Assembly: GCA_963781785.1 (NCBI GenBank)
Contig: CAWAHD010000002.1
Location: 1-64,000 of the forward strand
Direction of reading: 5' to 3'
Origin: CAWAHD01 sp963781785
GTDB taxonomy: Bacteria > Planctomycetota > Planctomycetia > Isosphaerales > Isosphaeraceae
DNA length: 64,000 nt
Part shown: positions 29,801 to 40,000 of the stretch, piece by piece
Numbering within the stretch: position 1 is the first letter of the stretch
How the letters are laid out: every line of letters begins with the position of its first letter
The notes under the pieces: model-generated
The model's database searches: none
Seen by the model: the letters and a program-made list of their open reading frames with translations, nothing else
What the model was told of the DNA's origin: nothing
Position numbers and translations under genes: made by a program

Positions 29801-30168
29801 TCGATGCCGATGTAATTGCCCCGCGCCAAGGTTCCGGTGATGTCGGTGCCGATGTAATTGCCCTGCACTACCGTGCCGTAAGAACCATCCGGCTCCTCGT
29901 AGTTCGTGATCAGGATGCCCGCGCCGTCATTGGTTGTGTTATTGGAGATGATGTTCCGCGCGGCGGCGACCGATCCGCCGATCGTGGTGTTGGGTGCAGA
30001 ATCGATCACGATGCCGTCATAGGCGTTGCCCAATCCCGCCGCTGTCACGCCGTCGGCGCCCAGGCCGATGATGTTGCCGGCGATGAGATTACCGGCGGCT
30101 GATGCGTATGGCCCGCGCGCATAATCACCATAGATGTAGATTCCCGTGTCGCCGCCGGTATCCATCAC
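23449..30168 (-). CDS. Giant protein segment 3: beta-helix repeats
   Basis: About 2,080 in-frame residues made almost wholly of parallel beta-helix rungs of the NosD/pectate-lyase-like kind. The recurring elements are NVVAGNYIGTD..GT.A..N, DSGAT.NLIGTNGDGVSDA and ERNVISGN. Asn and Gly at rung corners are typical of polysaccharide-binding or cleaving folds. No catalytic site can be assigned. From about 23945 the frame is wrong (an AT insertion in a GGCGCCGGC-type motif), and the remaining 160 residues are nonsense. GTG at 30168 is only the first start-like codon after the upstream break. Confidence 0.75.
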   Translation of the reverse strand: MMDTGGDTGIYIYGDYARGPYASAAGNLIAGNIIGLGADGVTAAGLGNAYDGIVIDSAPNTTIGGSVAAARNIISNNTTNDGAGILITNYEEPDGSYGTVVQGNYIGTDITGTLARGNYIGIDVEGASSALIGTDGQDGPADALEGNLISGNLTEGIRINAASANVGGNTTIAGASNNVVAGNRIGTNAAGTAALGNAADGVQLEGGATHNWIGVNTVYAAETTDERNIISGNLNAGVEISGTGTSSNTVAGDYIGTDYTGTIALGNGNTNGPGGGVLIDAAASGNLVGTSGQDGSADVYERNVISGNAYTAVVIQDAGTSGNVVAGNYLGTTASGESGLGNGYYGDGVDIINGADDNWVGVNAVYGPENVDQRNVISGNNGYSVGVWIVEPSSGNVVAGNYIGTDARGTTAIPNNWGIFIDGGSSNLIGTTGQDGANDALERNIISGNASGGIEIYDTASSQNVVAGNYIGTDVTGTVALGNSGPGLDLNGNPSNFGDDVEIVAGATSNWIGVNAVYGPENADQRNVISGDANEGVEITGTGTTGNTVAGNFIGTDYTGTHALPNYAGVEIDSGSTNNLIGTNGDGVSDALERNVISGNLFAGVWITGAGTDTNVVAGNYIGTDVSGNNAVGNGSVKQYFGAYYVVGGVVVDLGASNNLIGTSGRSVDDAGQRNIISGNTSDGVNFYGSGTSGNVLAGNDIGTNPSGTSALANGGDGVWLGVGVTNNYVGVNPIYGSRNADQANVISGNADYGIELSASSGNVLAGNLIGTNASGSAPIPNYEGVNFDTAASNNLVGTSGQDGAAVDAIERNVISGNDVYGIYIRVAGTTGNVIAGNYIGTNAAGTAALANGSDGVLISLSASGNWVGVNSVYGPENAGQGNVISGNSGDGVELSGTGTTGNTVAGNYIGTDYTGTHALPNYAGVEIDSGATGNLIGTNGDGVSDALEQNVISGNRFAGVWMTGAGTDTNVVAGNYIGTDVTGTIAIGNGGTLQIDSLDAGIGAGVVIEDGASSNLVGTTGHSADDAGQRNLISGNLGDGVDLYGSGTSNNVVAGNYVGTNPAGTGALANQGDGFYIAEVPSRNWIGVNSVYGAEDTDQANVIAGNNASGSAGIEVYDSSGTVMAGNLIGVGVSGSAVPNYYGVVLVDASNNLLGTSGQDGANDLLERNVISGNANAGVDIFTHVYGTLTNPVTTGNVVAGNVIGTTASGTAALGNGADGVLIASGAYGNFIGFNGVYGPGNTDQRNIISGNSGSGVDLTGAGTIDNVVAGNYLGLDTTGTQSLGNTLSGITIQAGASSNTIGGTVAAAHNVSSGNHHNGNSRGIYINGSGTNFNVVVGNYIGTNAAGTAAVANDNSGILISSGADANTIGGTAAVDRNIVSGNTLGGIVFDVAGTTANLAEGNWTGLNAAGTGTIANLAGIAFIDGSSGNSAIGNVVSGNTDDGFAIINYDTSTGSSDNLVQGNLIGTDPSGTLALGNSGPGIVINAASTGNTIGGTTAAARNIISGNASAGVSITGTGTSGNFIIGNYIGTNQAGATALGNRGDGVILSGGTTGNWIGVNRMTGPESAAEGNVISGNTSNGVEMSGTGTTGNVVAGNDIGTNASGSSALANAYGVVIDSGASANLVGTTGQNGMADDVLERNVISGNAHFGVYITGAGANNNVVAGNYIGTDSTGEAALANASTGVDLDSGPSDNWIGENSVYGPMNASQGNLISGNESNGITLSNGANANVVAGNFIGTDATGQHALANAANGVSIFSTSGAYPQNNVVGLPGAGNVISGDGTTSVLVRGASGTVIQGNKLGTTADGLGVIPGDIDDDVQINEAPDTLIGGTTPGSGNLIALGPFNSSDLPLPPNVGDVPWDYYAVDVWEDSSTNLGSAGTVIEGNLIGTDITGTQVLGNPFFGVLLVNVAGITVGGTAPGAGNVIAGGSEGGIGIISGSGDGLPDLGASDNLIEGNKIGVNFDGSGNVIAGLGNGGSAFPDANLEGGIYVDDPADPNQTSHGNTIGGTATGAANIISGNFTNGVVLTGAGVTGNLVEGNLIGTNLTGSSAVANTGDGVYIAGGASNNTIGGTAGMPATSSRGTPGTAWRSPAGARAATRSPATSLAWIKAAPMPWPTPEMESGSMAGPPATRSEARWPEPATSRQATTRAASSSTILAPTSISSSAMTPARTPRAPPPSPTRARASWFRMAPRTTQSADQWQPIKTWRPAMRWAASHSIWLAPATTSPRETGLG

Positions 30169-33100
30169 ATTGCCAGCGCCGCCACCGTCCCGCCGATGAT
30201 GTTGCCCGGCGAGAGGTCGATCGAGATGGCATCGTTGGTGTTGCCGGTGATCGGCAACAGCCCGGAGACATCGGTGCCGATGTAATTGCCTTCGACCACG
30301 TTTTGGGTCGTCGGCACCGATGAGCCCGCGGGTGTGGAGATATAGACGCCGCGGTTGAGATTGCCGGCGATATTGTTCCGCAAGGCCGCGGTCAGCCCGC
30401 CGACCGTGTTGCTGGTCGCGCCGTTGTTCAGAAGAACTCCCGCCAGGTGGTTGGCAACCGCCGACGTTCCGTTTGCCGCCAGGCCGATGAAATTGCCCGC
30501 GACGGTATTGCCGCTCGTTCCGCTGCCGGTGATATCAACGCCGTCGCTGTCGTTACCAGAAATGACGTTCCGCTCGCCGGCGTCATCGACGCTCGACCCG
30601 TTTGTGCCGATCAAGTTGTCCGAGGCGCCCGCCTCGATGGACACGCCACAGCCGGTGAGGTCGGTCTTCGGAGTGTTGACGGGAGTGGTGCCGTTGGGCA
30701 GCGCGATCATCCCCGTCACGCCGGTGCCGATGTAGTCACCGGCGACGACGTTGTTATTCGTCCCCGCACCGGTGATCCAGACTCCAACGAGCGAGTTGCC
30801 GCTGATCACGTTTCGCTCGAGTGCGTCGTCCACGCCGTCGCCGTTGCTGCCGATCAGGTTGCTCGTGGCCCCGCTGTCGATCTCGACACCGGCGTAATTC
30901 GGCAGGGCGTGCGTGCCTGTGTAATCGGTGCCGATGTAATTCCCCGCGACCGTGTTGTTGCTCGTACCGGTGCTGTTCAGCTCGACGCCGGCGTTTGAAT
31001 TGCCCGAGATAACGTTGCTCTGGTCGGCGTTCTGGGGCCCGTAGATCGGGTTGACGCCCACCCAGTTGTTCGAGGCACCGATCGAGATGACCACACCATC
31101 GTCGTTCCCGAGCGCGGCCGTGCCGGCTTCGGTCGTGCCAATGTCGTTGCCGGCAACGACATTTCCCGTGGTCGGCGCTCCCTGGCTGCCCTGGAACTCG
31201 TAGATATAAACGCCGGCATTGTGAAACCCGGAAATCACATTGCGTTCCAGGGCATCATTTGCGCCGTCCTGACCGGAGGTGCCGATCAGGTTCGACGAGG
31301 CTCCCACGGCGATCACGACCCCCCAGCTCAGAGGCGCGTCGAAGGTTTGATTGGGCACCGCGGCCGTGCCGGTGGGGTCGGTGCCCAGCAAGTCGCCCGC
31401 CACGACGTTCCCGGTCGTGCCGGTGTCGTACAACGCAACGCTGATATAGGAACCGGAGATCACGTTGCGCTCGAGTGTATTTTCGGATCCATCGATCGCG
31501 TTGACACCGATCCAGTTTCCTGCCGCGCCGGAGGTCAGTTCGACTCCGGCAAAGCCGTCGCCAAGCCCGTCGATGACGCCGCCGCTCCCGTTCACGTTCA
31601 AGCCGATCAGGTTGCCTGCGATCACGTTTCCGGTCGTCCCGGATCCCGTGATCACGACGCCGGCGTCGGCGTTCCCGGAAATGACGTTGCGCTCGATTGA
31701 TGTCTCAGCACCTCCGAGCGGATTCACGCCGACCCAGTTGCTGGTCGCGCCACCCTCGATGTCGACTCCGTCGGCGCCGCCGTTGCCGATCGCGGCGGTG
31801 CCGGCCGCATTCGTGCCGATCAGATTGCCCGCGATCACGTTGTCCGAGGTGCCGGCGTTCGTCATCACGACGCCGCCGCCAAGGTTGCCGGAGATCACGT
31901 TACCTTCGTCTGGGCTCGGCGCGCCGTAGACTGGATTGACGCCGATCCAGTTGCCCTGAGCGCCGATCGCCACCCACACGCCGTAGCCATCATCCACAGT
32001 CCCATTTGCGAGTGCGGCGGTACCCGCCGCGTTTGTGCCGATGTAATTCCCGGCAACCACGTCTCCTGTTGTGACAGGGGCCGGCAACCCCGCAAAGATG
32101 ATATTGACGATGCGCACTCCCCAACGATTGTTCCCCGAGATCACGTTCCGCTCGAGGGCGTCGTCGGTCGATCCGTCCTGTCCCGAGGATCCCAGTAGGA
32201 TGTTCGAGGAATCGTAGAGCTCGACGCCGTCATAATTCGGGATCGCGACGGTGCCGGTCACGTCGGTACCCATCAAGTTTCCGGCTTCGACACCGCCGTT
32301 GGCATAAAAGTACTGAGTCGCGTCGTAGAGGTTGCCGGAGATGAGATTGCCGTCGTCGGCGTTCTCGGGGCCGTAAACCGGGTTCACGCCGATCCAGTTG
32401 ACGCCGGTCAATTCCGCGATTTCAACGGCTTGACCCTGGTTCGCGACGGCGGCCGTCCCGGCGGCATTCGTTCCAATGAAATTGCCCGCGACGACATTGC
32501 CCACCGTCCCGCTGTACTCGATATCGATGCCGTCGTCGAGATTCCCCGAGATGATGTTGCGCTGGCCGGCGTCATCGGCGCTCTGGCCTGTCGTGCCGAT
32601 CAAGTTGTCCGAAGCACCGCTGTCGAGAACCACGCCGGCGCCGAGCTCGTTCCCGAACGAGTCGTACAGCACAACGCTACTATTCCCGAGCGCGGTATCG
32701 CCGGTCACCGTGGTGCCAATGTAGTTGCCGGAGACGACATTGTCGTCCGTCCCGGTACCGGTCATCCAGACGCCCGCGAACAGGTTTCCGCTCAGGACGT
32801 TTCGTTCGAGCGCGTCGCTCACGCCATCGCCGTTGGAGCCGATCAGGTTTCCGGTGGCACCGCTGTCGATCTCGACGCCGGCGTAATTGGGCACGGCCAG
32901 TGTGCCGGTAAAATCCGTCCCGATATAGTTGCCGGCGATCACGTTGCCCGTCGTGCCCGCACCGCTCAGCTCGACGCCGTCGCCGGTGTTGCCGGAGATG
33001 AAGTTTTTCTGGTCGGAGTCTTCGGGACCGTTCACGGGGTTGACCCCGATCCAGTTATGACTCGCCCCGTTGCTCAATAAAACGCCGTCCTGCCCGTTGG

Positions 33101-36100
33101 CCAGCGCGGCCGCGCCAGTACCATTGATTCCGATCCAATCGCCGCCAACCACGTTGCCGGTAGCGCCCGGGCCGTCGATCCAGATTCCGGAGCCGACGTT
33201 ACCCGAGACGACATCGCCCTCGAGACCGTCTTGAGCGCTTCCCCCCTGACCGTCGGTCCCGATCAGGTTCGATGCACCGGTAATCTGCATACCGACGCCG
33301 TTGCCCACGGAGTTCAGTACGCTGAAATCGGTGCCGACGTAACAGTCTTGAATGATGTTGCCGCTGGACTCGATGTTGATTCCAGCGCCCGAGAATCCGT
33401 TGATCGTGAGCGCAAGCACGCTGACTCCGTTACCGGTCAGATCCAGCCCGTCGGCGCCTGACCCCGCGTTCGCACCACTGAGTACGATCCCCGCCACATA
33501 TGTGGAGAACCCCAACTGGCTGTAGCCGTTGATCGTGGTCGAGGTGGTGATGGCGGGAAGGGGTGAAGTCGGAGCGATGGTCCAGTACTGGATCGTGAAA
33601 TTGTAGGTTGGCACGAAGGAGCTGGCGTACCCCGGATCGCTCGTCGGAATATCGAAGTTGATCGTGAACCCGCCGGAGGACGCGTCGCCCGCCAGGATCG
33701 CAGCTCTTAGTGAGCCGGGTCCGGAGTCAGCGGTCGTGGTGACGGTGTAGGAGCTCGCGCCACCTGCAACCAGAGCGAGGCTAGTCGCGCTGAACGTCGG
33801 GGTGAAGACTAGACCGCCGCCGATATTGAGACCGGTCTCGGTCGTGAAGCTGCCGGCGAACGAGCCGAACGTCATGATCTCGAAACTGTTGGAGGCCGCC
33901 GGTGTGAAGCCGTTCAAGAGGCTCACATTGAGGGCACCGTTCAAGGTGGCCTGGCCGGTGACATTGAGCTGGCCGTACTGGCTGCCGGCCGTGGTGCCGC
34001 CGATACCAACATCGAAGACGCCCGTTGATTCCTGGGTGTAAGCGCCGGACACGTTGAGAATACCTGGATCTGCAAGATTGATCGTTCCGGCGTTGTCGAG
34101 GTCGCCCGTGGTCGTGAATGCCGCTCCCTGGAGAAGCTCGATAGACCCGCCGGGAGCGATTGCGGAAAGACCTGACAAGCCGCTGAATGTCGCACTCGTT
34201 CCACTCAAGATGATCGTGGCGGCGGCGGTCGTGATACTTGCACCCAGGGAGAGCGAGCCGTTTGACCCAGCGATCCAGGTTCCTCCGCTCAACGTGCCCG
34301 CTGAGAGGTTTGTCGGCGTGGTTGCGGACACGAGCCCGCTCGCGCCGGCCTCGACCGTTCCGCTGTTTGTCCACGTGCCCGCGATCGCGAGGATCCCGCC
34401 GCTTGCGGCTTCGAGTGTGCCGGAGTTCTGATTGCCCGTCCCGGTGAAGGTGATTGTCGTACCGGCCAAGTCGGCCTGGATTGTCCCCTGGTTCACCACC
34501 GAAACGTTGGTCGGCGTGCTCACGAGGTTGCTGTTGTAGCCGACCGTCCCGTTCTGACCCTCGACTGTGATCTCCGGTCCAATTGTCAGAGTCGTGCCCG
34601 CCTCGCTGACGAGCAATGTGTTGTACTGATCCTCTCCGAACACCACCGCCCCGGCTCCTCCCAGCGTCTGTGTGCCCGCGAAGCTCACGTATCCGTATGC
34701 GTTGTTGCTTGACGGCGCGCCTACGCTCATTGTTCCGTTGAGCGTCAGGCCGCCGGCTACCGTGAGGCTGTTGTTCTCGGCGACCGTGAAATTCCCGTCA
34801 ATCGTGACTCCGTCCAGTGTCGCGCCGTGAATCTGCGCTCCGGTCTGGGTGTCGATCGTGCCGCCGGCGAGCGTGCCGCCGAGCTCAAGGGTACTGGTCC
34901 CATCGAGCGACACCGTGCCCGTGTTGGTCAAGGTGTCCCCGACGAACAGAGTACCTCCGTCGAGCGCTTTGAGTTCGCCCTGATTTTCACTGCCCGTGCC
35001 GTCTACCGTGATCACGCCAGCGGCCACGTCGGCCTGAATCGTCCCCTCGTTGATGACAGAAATGTTTGTGGGTGACGTCACGAGGTTGTTGTCGTAGCCG
35101 ACCGACCCGCTCTGCCCGCGCACGGTGATTCCAGGCCCGATCGTGAGGGTCGTCGCCGCTTCGCTCACCAAGAGCGTGTTGTAGATCGACTGCCCGAACA
35201 CGACGGTCCCGGTGCCGCCCAGCGTCTGGCTGCCCGTGAAATCCAGGTAGGCCCAGACGGCGGATAGGGATGCCGACCCCAGCACCAGCGTCCCGTTCAC
35301 AGTGAGGCCATCCTGGACCACCACGCTGCTGTTGTTAGACATCGTCAAGATGCCGTCGATCGTCACTCCGTCCAGCGTGCCGCCGTAGAGCAGAGCGCTC
35401 CCTTGGCCGGTGATCGTCCCGCCGACCACCGTGCCCCCGAGTTCCAACACGCTGGTCGAATCCACGGACACAGTTCCCGTGTTGGCCAGCGTGTCCTCGA
35501 TGTACAGCGTCGCCCCATTGAGCGCATTCAATGCGGCTTCGTTCTCGCTGCCCGTTCCATCAATCGTGAGCGTCCCGCCAGCGACGTCTGCCTGGATTGT
35601 GCCCTGGTTCACCACTACTATGTTGGTCGGGGTGCTCGAGACGTTCTCGTCGTAACCCACCGTCCCGGTCTGGCCACGCACCGTGACGCCAGGCCCGATT
35701 GTCAGCGCGGTTGCCGCCTCGCTCACGATCAGCGCGTTGTCGATCGACTCTCCGAAGACCACGGCGCCCGTTCCGCCAAGCGTCTGGGTGCCCGAGAATT
35801 CGACGTAACCGAAAAGGTTAGTCGAGGGCGAGCCCACGGCGAGCGTCCCGTTCAACGTCAGGCCGTCGAGTACCGTCGCCCCCGTGTTGCCGCTCACGAC
35901 CGCGTTGCCGTCCAGCGTCACCCCATCGAGCGTACCGGAGTCGTCGAAATTCGTTCCCGCCGCCACGCTCACCGTGCCCCCTTGGATCGTTCCACTCAAT
36001 GTGAACGTCCCCGGGCCGGAGAGCGCCAGGGTGTTGCCGCTGCTGGAGAACGAACCGCCGAGTGAGAACGCGCTCGTCGCGTCCGCGTAGTTCGTCCCGA

Positions 36101-36497
36101 TGTCCTGAAAGTTGGACGCCTGGAGCGACACGGTCGCCCCATTGAGCGCATTGAGCGTGCCGGCGTTCTCGCCGGCCGTTCCATCGATCGTGATCGTCCC
36201 CCCCGCGACGTCGGCCTGGATTGTCCCCTGGTTCACGACCGCAACATCGGTCGACGTGCTCGTGAGGCTGGTGTCGTAGCCGACCGACCCGCTCTGCCCG
36301 CGCACGGTGATTTCAGGCCCGATTGTGAGCGTTGTGCCCGCTTCACTCGCAAGCAACGTGTTGTAGATCGACTGCCCGAATACGACCGTCCCGGTTCCTC
36401 CCAGAGTCTGGCTGCCAACGAAATTCAGGTAGCCATAGAGGTTGCCCGACAGCGCGCCCAAGGTCAGCGTTCCGTTCAGCGTCAGACCATCTTGCAC
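30165..36497 (-). CDS. Giant protein segment 2: strand repeats then beta-helix
   Basis: Continues segment 1 with four more roughly 186-residue modules (for example DGLTLNGTL.VG, TQTLGGTG.VVFG, TLTIGP.ITVRGQ, VVNQGTIQADVAGG). A CUB-less linker with GPGSLRAAILAGD then leads into about 20 beta-helix rungs (GNVISGNSNAGVELNSTGT, NTVAGNYIGTDYTGT). The reading ends at a premature TGA at 30165, where the expected motif GGTVAGAGNV is interrupted by one missing G; the next frame restores it. True coding starts at about 36577, upstream of the first ATG in this frame. Confidence 0.75.
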   Translation of the reverse strand: MQDGLTLNGTLTLGALSGNLYGYLNFVGSQTLGGTGTVVFGQSIYNTLLASEAGTTLTIGPEITVRGQSGSVGYDTSLTSTSTDVAVVNQGTIQADVAGGTITIDGTAGENAGTLNALNGATVSLQASNFQDIGTNYADATSAFSLGGSFSSSGNTLALSGPGTFTLSGTIQGGTVSVAAGTNFDDSGTLDGVTLDGNAVVSGNTGATVLDGLTLNGTLAVGSPSTNLFGYVEFSGTQTLGGTGAVVFGESIDNALIVSEAATALTIGPGVTVRGQTGTVGYDENVSSTPTNIVVVNQGTIQADVAGGTLTIDGTGSENEAALNALNGATLYIEDTLANTGTVSVDSTSVLELGGTVVGGTITGQGSALLYGGTLDGVTIDGILTMSNNSSVVVQDGLTVNGTLVLGSASLSAVWAYLDFTGSQTLGGTGTVVFGQSIYNTLLVSEAATTLTIGPGITVRGQSGSVGYDNNLVTSPTNISVINEGTIQADVAAGVITVDGTGSENQGELKALDGGTLFVGDTLTNTGTVSLDGTSTLELGGTLAGGTIDTQTGAQIHGATLDGVTIDGNFTVAENNSLTVAGGLTLNGTMSVGAPSSNNAYGYVSFAGTQTLGGAGAVVFGEDQYNTLLVSEAGTTLTIGPEITVEGQNGTVGYNSNLVSTPTNVSVVNQGTIQADLAGTTITFTGTGNQNSGTLEAASGGILAIAGTWTNSGTVEAGASGLVSATTPTNLSAGTLSGGTWIAGSNGSLSLGASITTAAATIILSGTSATFSGLSGLSAIAPGGSIELLQGAAFTTTGDLDNAGTINLADPGILNVSGAYTQESTGVFDVGIGGTTAGSQYGQLNVTGQATLNGALNVSLLNGFTPAASNSFEIMTFGSFAGSFTTETGLNIGGGLVFTPTFSATSLALVAGGASSYTVTTTADSGPGSLRAAILAGDASSGGFTINFDIPTSDPGYASSFVPTYNFTIQYWTIAPTSPLPAITTSTTINGYSQLGFSTYVAGIVLSGANAGSGADGLDLTGNGVSVLALTINGFSGAGINIESSGNIIQDCYVGTDFSVLNSVGNGVGMQITGASNLIGTDGQGGSAQDGLEGDVVSGNVGSGIWIDGPGATGNVVGGDWIGINGTGAAALANGQDGVLLSNGASHNWIGVNPVNGPEDSDQKNFISGNTGDGVELSGAGTTGNVIAGNYIGTDFTGTLAVPNYAGVEIDSGATGNLIGSNGDGVSDALERNVLSGNLFAGVWMTGTGTDDNVVSGNYIGTTVTGDTALGNSSVVLYDSFGNELGAGVVLDSGASDNLIGTTGQSADDAGQRNIISGNLDDGIDIEYSGTVGNVVAGNFIGTNAAGTAAVANQGQAVEIAELTGVNWIGVNPVYGPENADDGNLISGNLYDATQYFYANGGVEAGNLMGTDVTGTVAIPNYDGVELYDSSNILLGSSGQDGSTDDALERNVISGNNRWGVRIVNIIFAGLPAPVTTGDVVAGNYIGTNAAGTAALANGTVDDGYGVWVAIGAQGNWIGVNPVYGAPSPDEGNVISGNLGGGVVMTNAGTSDNVIAGNLIGTNAAGTAAIGNGGADGVDIEGGATSNWVGVNPLGGAETSIERNVISGNADAGVVITGSGTTGNVIAGNLIGLNVNGSGGVIDGLGDGFAGVELTSGAAGNWIGVNAIDGSENTLERNVISGSYISVALYDTGTTGNVVAGDLLGTDPTGTAAVPNQTFDAPLSWGVVIAVGASSNLIGTSGQDGANDALERNVISGFHNAGVYIYEFQGSQGAPTTGNVVAGNDIGTTEAGTAALGNDDGVVISIGASNNWVGVNPIYGPQNADQSNVISGNSNAGVELNSTGTSNNTVAGNYIGTDYTGTHALPNYAGVEIDSGATSNLIGSNGDGVDDALERNVISGNSLVGVWITGAGTNNNVVAGDYIGTGVTGMIALPNGTTPVNTPKTDLTGCGVSIEAGASDNLIGTNGSSVDDAGERNVISGNDSDGVDITGSGTSGNTVAGNFIGLAANGTSAVANHLAGVLLNNGATSNTVGGLTAALRNNIAGNLNRGVYISTPAGSSVPTTQNVVEGNYIGTDVSGLLPITGNTNDAISIDLSPGNIIGGTVAALAM

Positions 36498-37080
36498 GGT
36501 AAGGCTGTTGTATTCGGATACGGTGAAGTTCCCGTCGATCGTGACACCGTCCAGTGTGCTGCCGTAAATCTGCGCACGGTCAGCGGCGCGATCGTCCCGC
36601 CGGTCAGCGTGCCACTCAAGGACAGCACGCTGGTCGAATCCACCGACACGGTCCCGGTATTCGTCACTGTGCCATCGATGGACAGCGTCGTACCGTTCAG
36701 CGCGTTCAGCTCGCCCTCGTTCTGGTCGCCCGTTCCATCGATCGTGATCGTGCCAGCCGCCACATCGGCCTGAATCGTCCCCTGGTTCACCACGGATACG
36801 TTGGTCGGGGTGCTCGTGAGGCCGCTGTTGTAGCCGATCGTTCCGGTCTGGCCACGCACCGTGATAACCGGCCCGATGGTCAGCGTCGTGGCCGCTTCAC
36901 TCACAAGCAGCGTGTTGTAGATCGACTGCCCGAATACGACCGTGCCGGTCCCGCTCAATGTCTGTGTGCCCGCGAAATTCAAGTAGCCGTATGCGTTGCC
37001 AGAAGGCGCGCCCACGGCCGCCGTGCCGTCGAGCGTGAGCCCGTCCGTGATCGTCAAGTTGGCGCCCACGGCCGTCAGGT
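34500..37080 (-). repeat. Autotransporter-like strand modules, about 558-bp period
   Basis: Five related modules; a shared marker (GTGTTGTA or close variant) starts at 34618, 35176, 35734, 36358 and 36912, giving spacings of 558, 558, 624 and 554. Each module encodes the series DGVTIDG, LTLNGT, TQTLGGTGTVVFG, TTLTIGP and NQGTIQAD. They span the segment 1/2 break at about 36577. Confidence 0.8.
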
Positions 37081-40000
37081 CGATGTTGCCGTCGACCGTC
37101 ACACCGTCCAGCGTCCCGCCGGACCCGGTGGCCACGAGCGTCGCGCCGCTCGTGAGATCGATCGTGCCGCCGTTGATCGTGCCGCCCGAGAGCGTGATGG
37201 AGGCGCTCAAATCAGCCGTCGTCCCGATCGCCAGGCTGCCGGCTCCGAGTGTGATCGGATCGGAGCTCGTCAGACTGTGCACCGCATCCGAGGCGGAAGT
37301 GTTGTGAGTGATGGGGTTGCTGACGGCGATACTGATCGTGACGTCATCGTTGCTGTTGGGAACCGTGCCGCTTGACCAGTTACTCGGCGTATCCCAGTCG
37401 CCGCCGCTCGGGTTGATCCACGAGACCGACGTCGATTGGCCGACCACCAGGCTCAAGCTGCCGGCGCCGAATGTCGGAACAAAGGCGAGGCCGCCGCTGA
37501 TGTTGAGACCGGATTCGGTTGCAAAGGTCCCGGTGATCGCGCCGAAGGTCATGATCTGGTAGCTGTCCGAAAGGGCGGGGGAATAGCCATTGATCACGCT
37601 GGTGATCAGGGCACCGCCCAGGCTGGCCGAACCCGTGACCTTGAGCTGGCCGAACTGGCTGCCGGCCGTGGCGCCGCCGATACCGGCCTGGAACGCGCCG
37701 GACGACTCTTGCGTATACGCGCCGGTCACGGTAAGCGTCCCGGGAGCCAGATCGATCGTGCCGGCGTTGTCGAGGTTTCCAACGGTCGTGAACGAGGCAC
37801 CACCGGAGAGTTCCAGGCTGCCGGTCGATGCAATCACGTCGAGCGCCGACAGGGCGGAGAAGCTCGCGCCGGTGCCGCCCAGAATGATCGTGGCGGCGCT
37901 GGTCGTGATGGTGCCGCCGGCGATTTCGAGCGTGCTGCTTGCCCCCACGCTCCAGGTGCCGCCGGTGAGCGTACCCGAAGAAAGATTGGTAGGCGACGTG
38001 GCAAGGTCGAGCGTGCCGCTGTTGCTTGCTGCGAGCGTGCCCGAGCTCGTCATGGTGGCGCCGTAGATCGCGATTGTTCCCCCGCTGTCGGCGGCGATGG
38101 TCCCCTGGTTCACCAGGGGCGTCCCGGCGCCCCCGCCGTCGTAGCCGATCCGGCCATTCTCGCCGTGGATCGTGATTCCCGAGCCAATCGTGAGCGTGCC
38201 CGAGTCGCCGCCGCTGCTGGCGGTGTTGATCTGGTTGCCGCCATTGAAACCGAAAACGATGGAGCCCGAGCCGCCCAGGGTCTGGGCACCGACGAAATTG
38301 AGGCTGGCGTAATAGCCGTTGTTGATGTTGGTTCCGAGGTCGATGGTGCCGTTCAAGGTCAAGCCGCCAGAGATGTTGACGACGGGCACGCTGCTGCTCG
38401 AGTTGACGTCAAACTCGCCGTCGAGAGTCACCCCCGAAAGCGTCCCGCCGGAGCTGGTGCCGACCAGCGTGGCGCCGCCGGTCAGATCAATCGTGCCCCC
38501 GTCGATCGTGCCGCCAGCGAGAGCGAACGTCAGACCCGAGCCGGCGACGTTCAACGTCAAGCCGGCGGTGTTGATCGTGCCTGTGAGGACAAAGCTGCCG
38601 GCACCACTGAACGATGGGCTGGAGTTGAGGACATAAGTGCCATTCAGCGCGATCGACGAGGCCGTGCCCGCGGCGAACGAGCCGGAAATCGACCAGCCCG
38701 TGCCGTTGACCGACAAGGACCCACCGCTGCTCGACTCGATCGAACCGGAGTCGGTTGAGTTCACCCCGTAGATCGCGATGGTTCGCCCGCCGTCGGCGGC
38801 GATGGTCCCCTGGTTGACCAGGGGAGTCTCGGTGCCTCCCCCGTTGTAGCCGATCGTGCCGCTCTCGCCGTCGATCGTGATGTTCGGGCCGATCGTGAGC
38901 GTGCCTGAGTCGCCGCCGCTACTGGCGGTGTTGATCTGGTTGCCGCCGTTGAAACCGAAGACGATCGCGCCCGAGCCGCCCAGGGTCTGGGCACCGACGA
39001 AATTGAGGCTGGCGTAATAGCCGTTGTTGATGTTCGTTCCGAGGTAGATGGTGCCGTTCAAGGTCAAGCCGCCGGAGATGTTGACGACGGGCACGCTGCT
39101 GCTTGAGTTGACGTCAAACTCGCCGTCGAGAGTCACGCCCGAGAGCGTCCCGCCGGAGCTGGTGCCAACCAGCGTGGCGCCGCCCGTCAGATCGATCGTG
39201 CCCCCGTCGATCGTGCCGCCCAGGAGAGTGAACCCGCCCGTGCCGCTGAAGGAAGAACCGGACCCCAGGCTGATCGTCCCTAGCAGTTCGAAGACGGAGC
39301 CCGAGTTAACGACGAGGGAGCCGGTGTTGTTCCACGAGCCATACGGCAACAACGTGCTGCTGTTCTCAGCCTCGAGAGTGCCGCTGTTGCTCCAGACGGC
39401 GCCGTAGATCGAGATTGTTCCCCGGCCGTCGGCGGCGATGGTCCCCTGGTTGACCAGGGGAGTCTCGGTGCCTCCCCCGTTGTAGCCGATCGTGCCGCTC
39501 TCGCCGTCGATCGTGATGTTCGGGCCGATCGTGAGCGTGCCTGAGTCGCCGCCGCTACTGGCGGTGTTGATCTGGTTGCCGCCGTTGAAACCGAAAACGA
39601 TGGAGCCCGAGCCGCCCAGGGTCTGGGCACCGACGAAATTGAGGCTGGCGTAATCGCCGTTGTTGATGTTGGTTCCGAGGTCGATGGTGCCGTTCAAGGT
39701 CAAGCCGCCGGAGATGTTGACGACGGGCACGCTGGTGCTTGAGTTAAGGTCGAACTCGCCGTCGACGGTCACCCCCGAAAGCGTCCCGCCGGAGCTGGTG
39801 CCGACCAGCGTGGCGCCGCCGGTCAGATCAATCGTGCCCCCGTCGATCGTGCCGCCAGCGAGAGCGAACGTCAGACCCGAGCCGGCGACGTTCAACGTCA
39901 AGCCGGCGGTGTTGATCGTGCCTGTGAGGACAAAGCTGCCGGCACCACTGAACGATGGGCTGGAGTTGAGGACATAAGTGCCATTCAGCGCGATCGACGA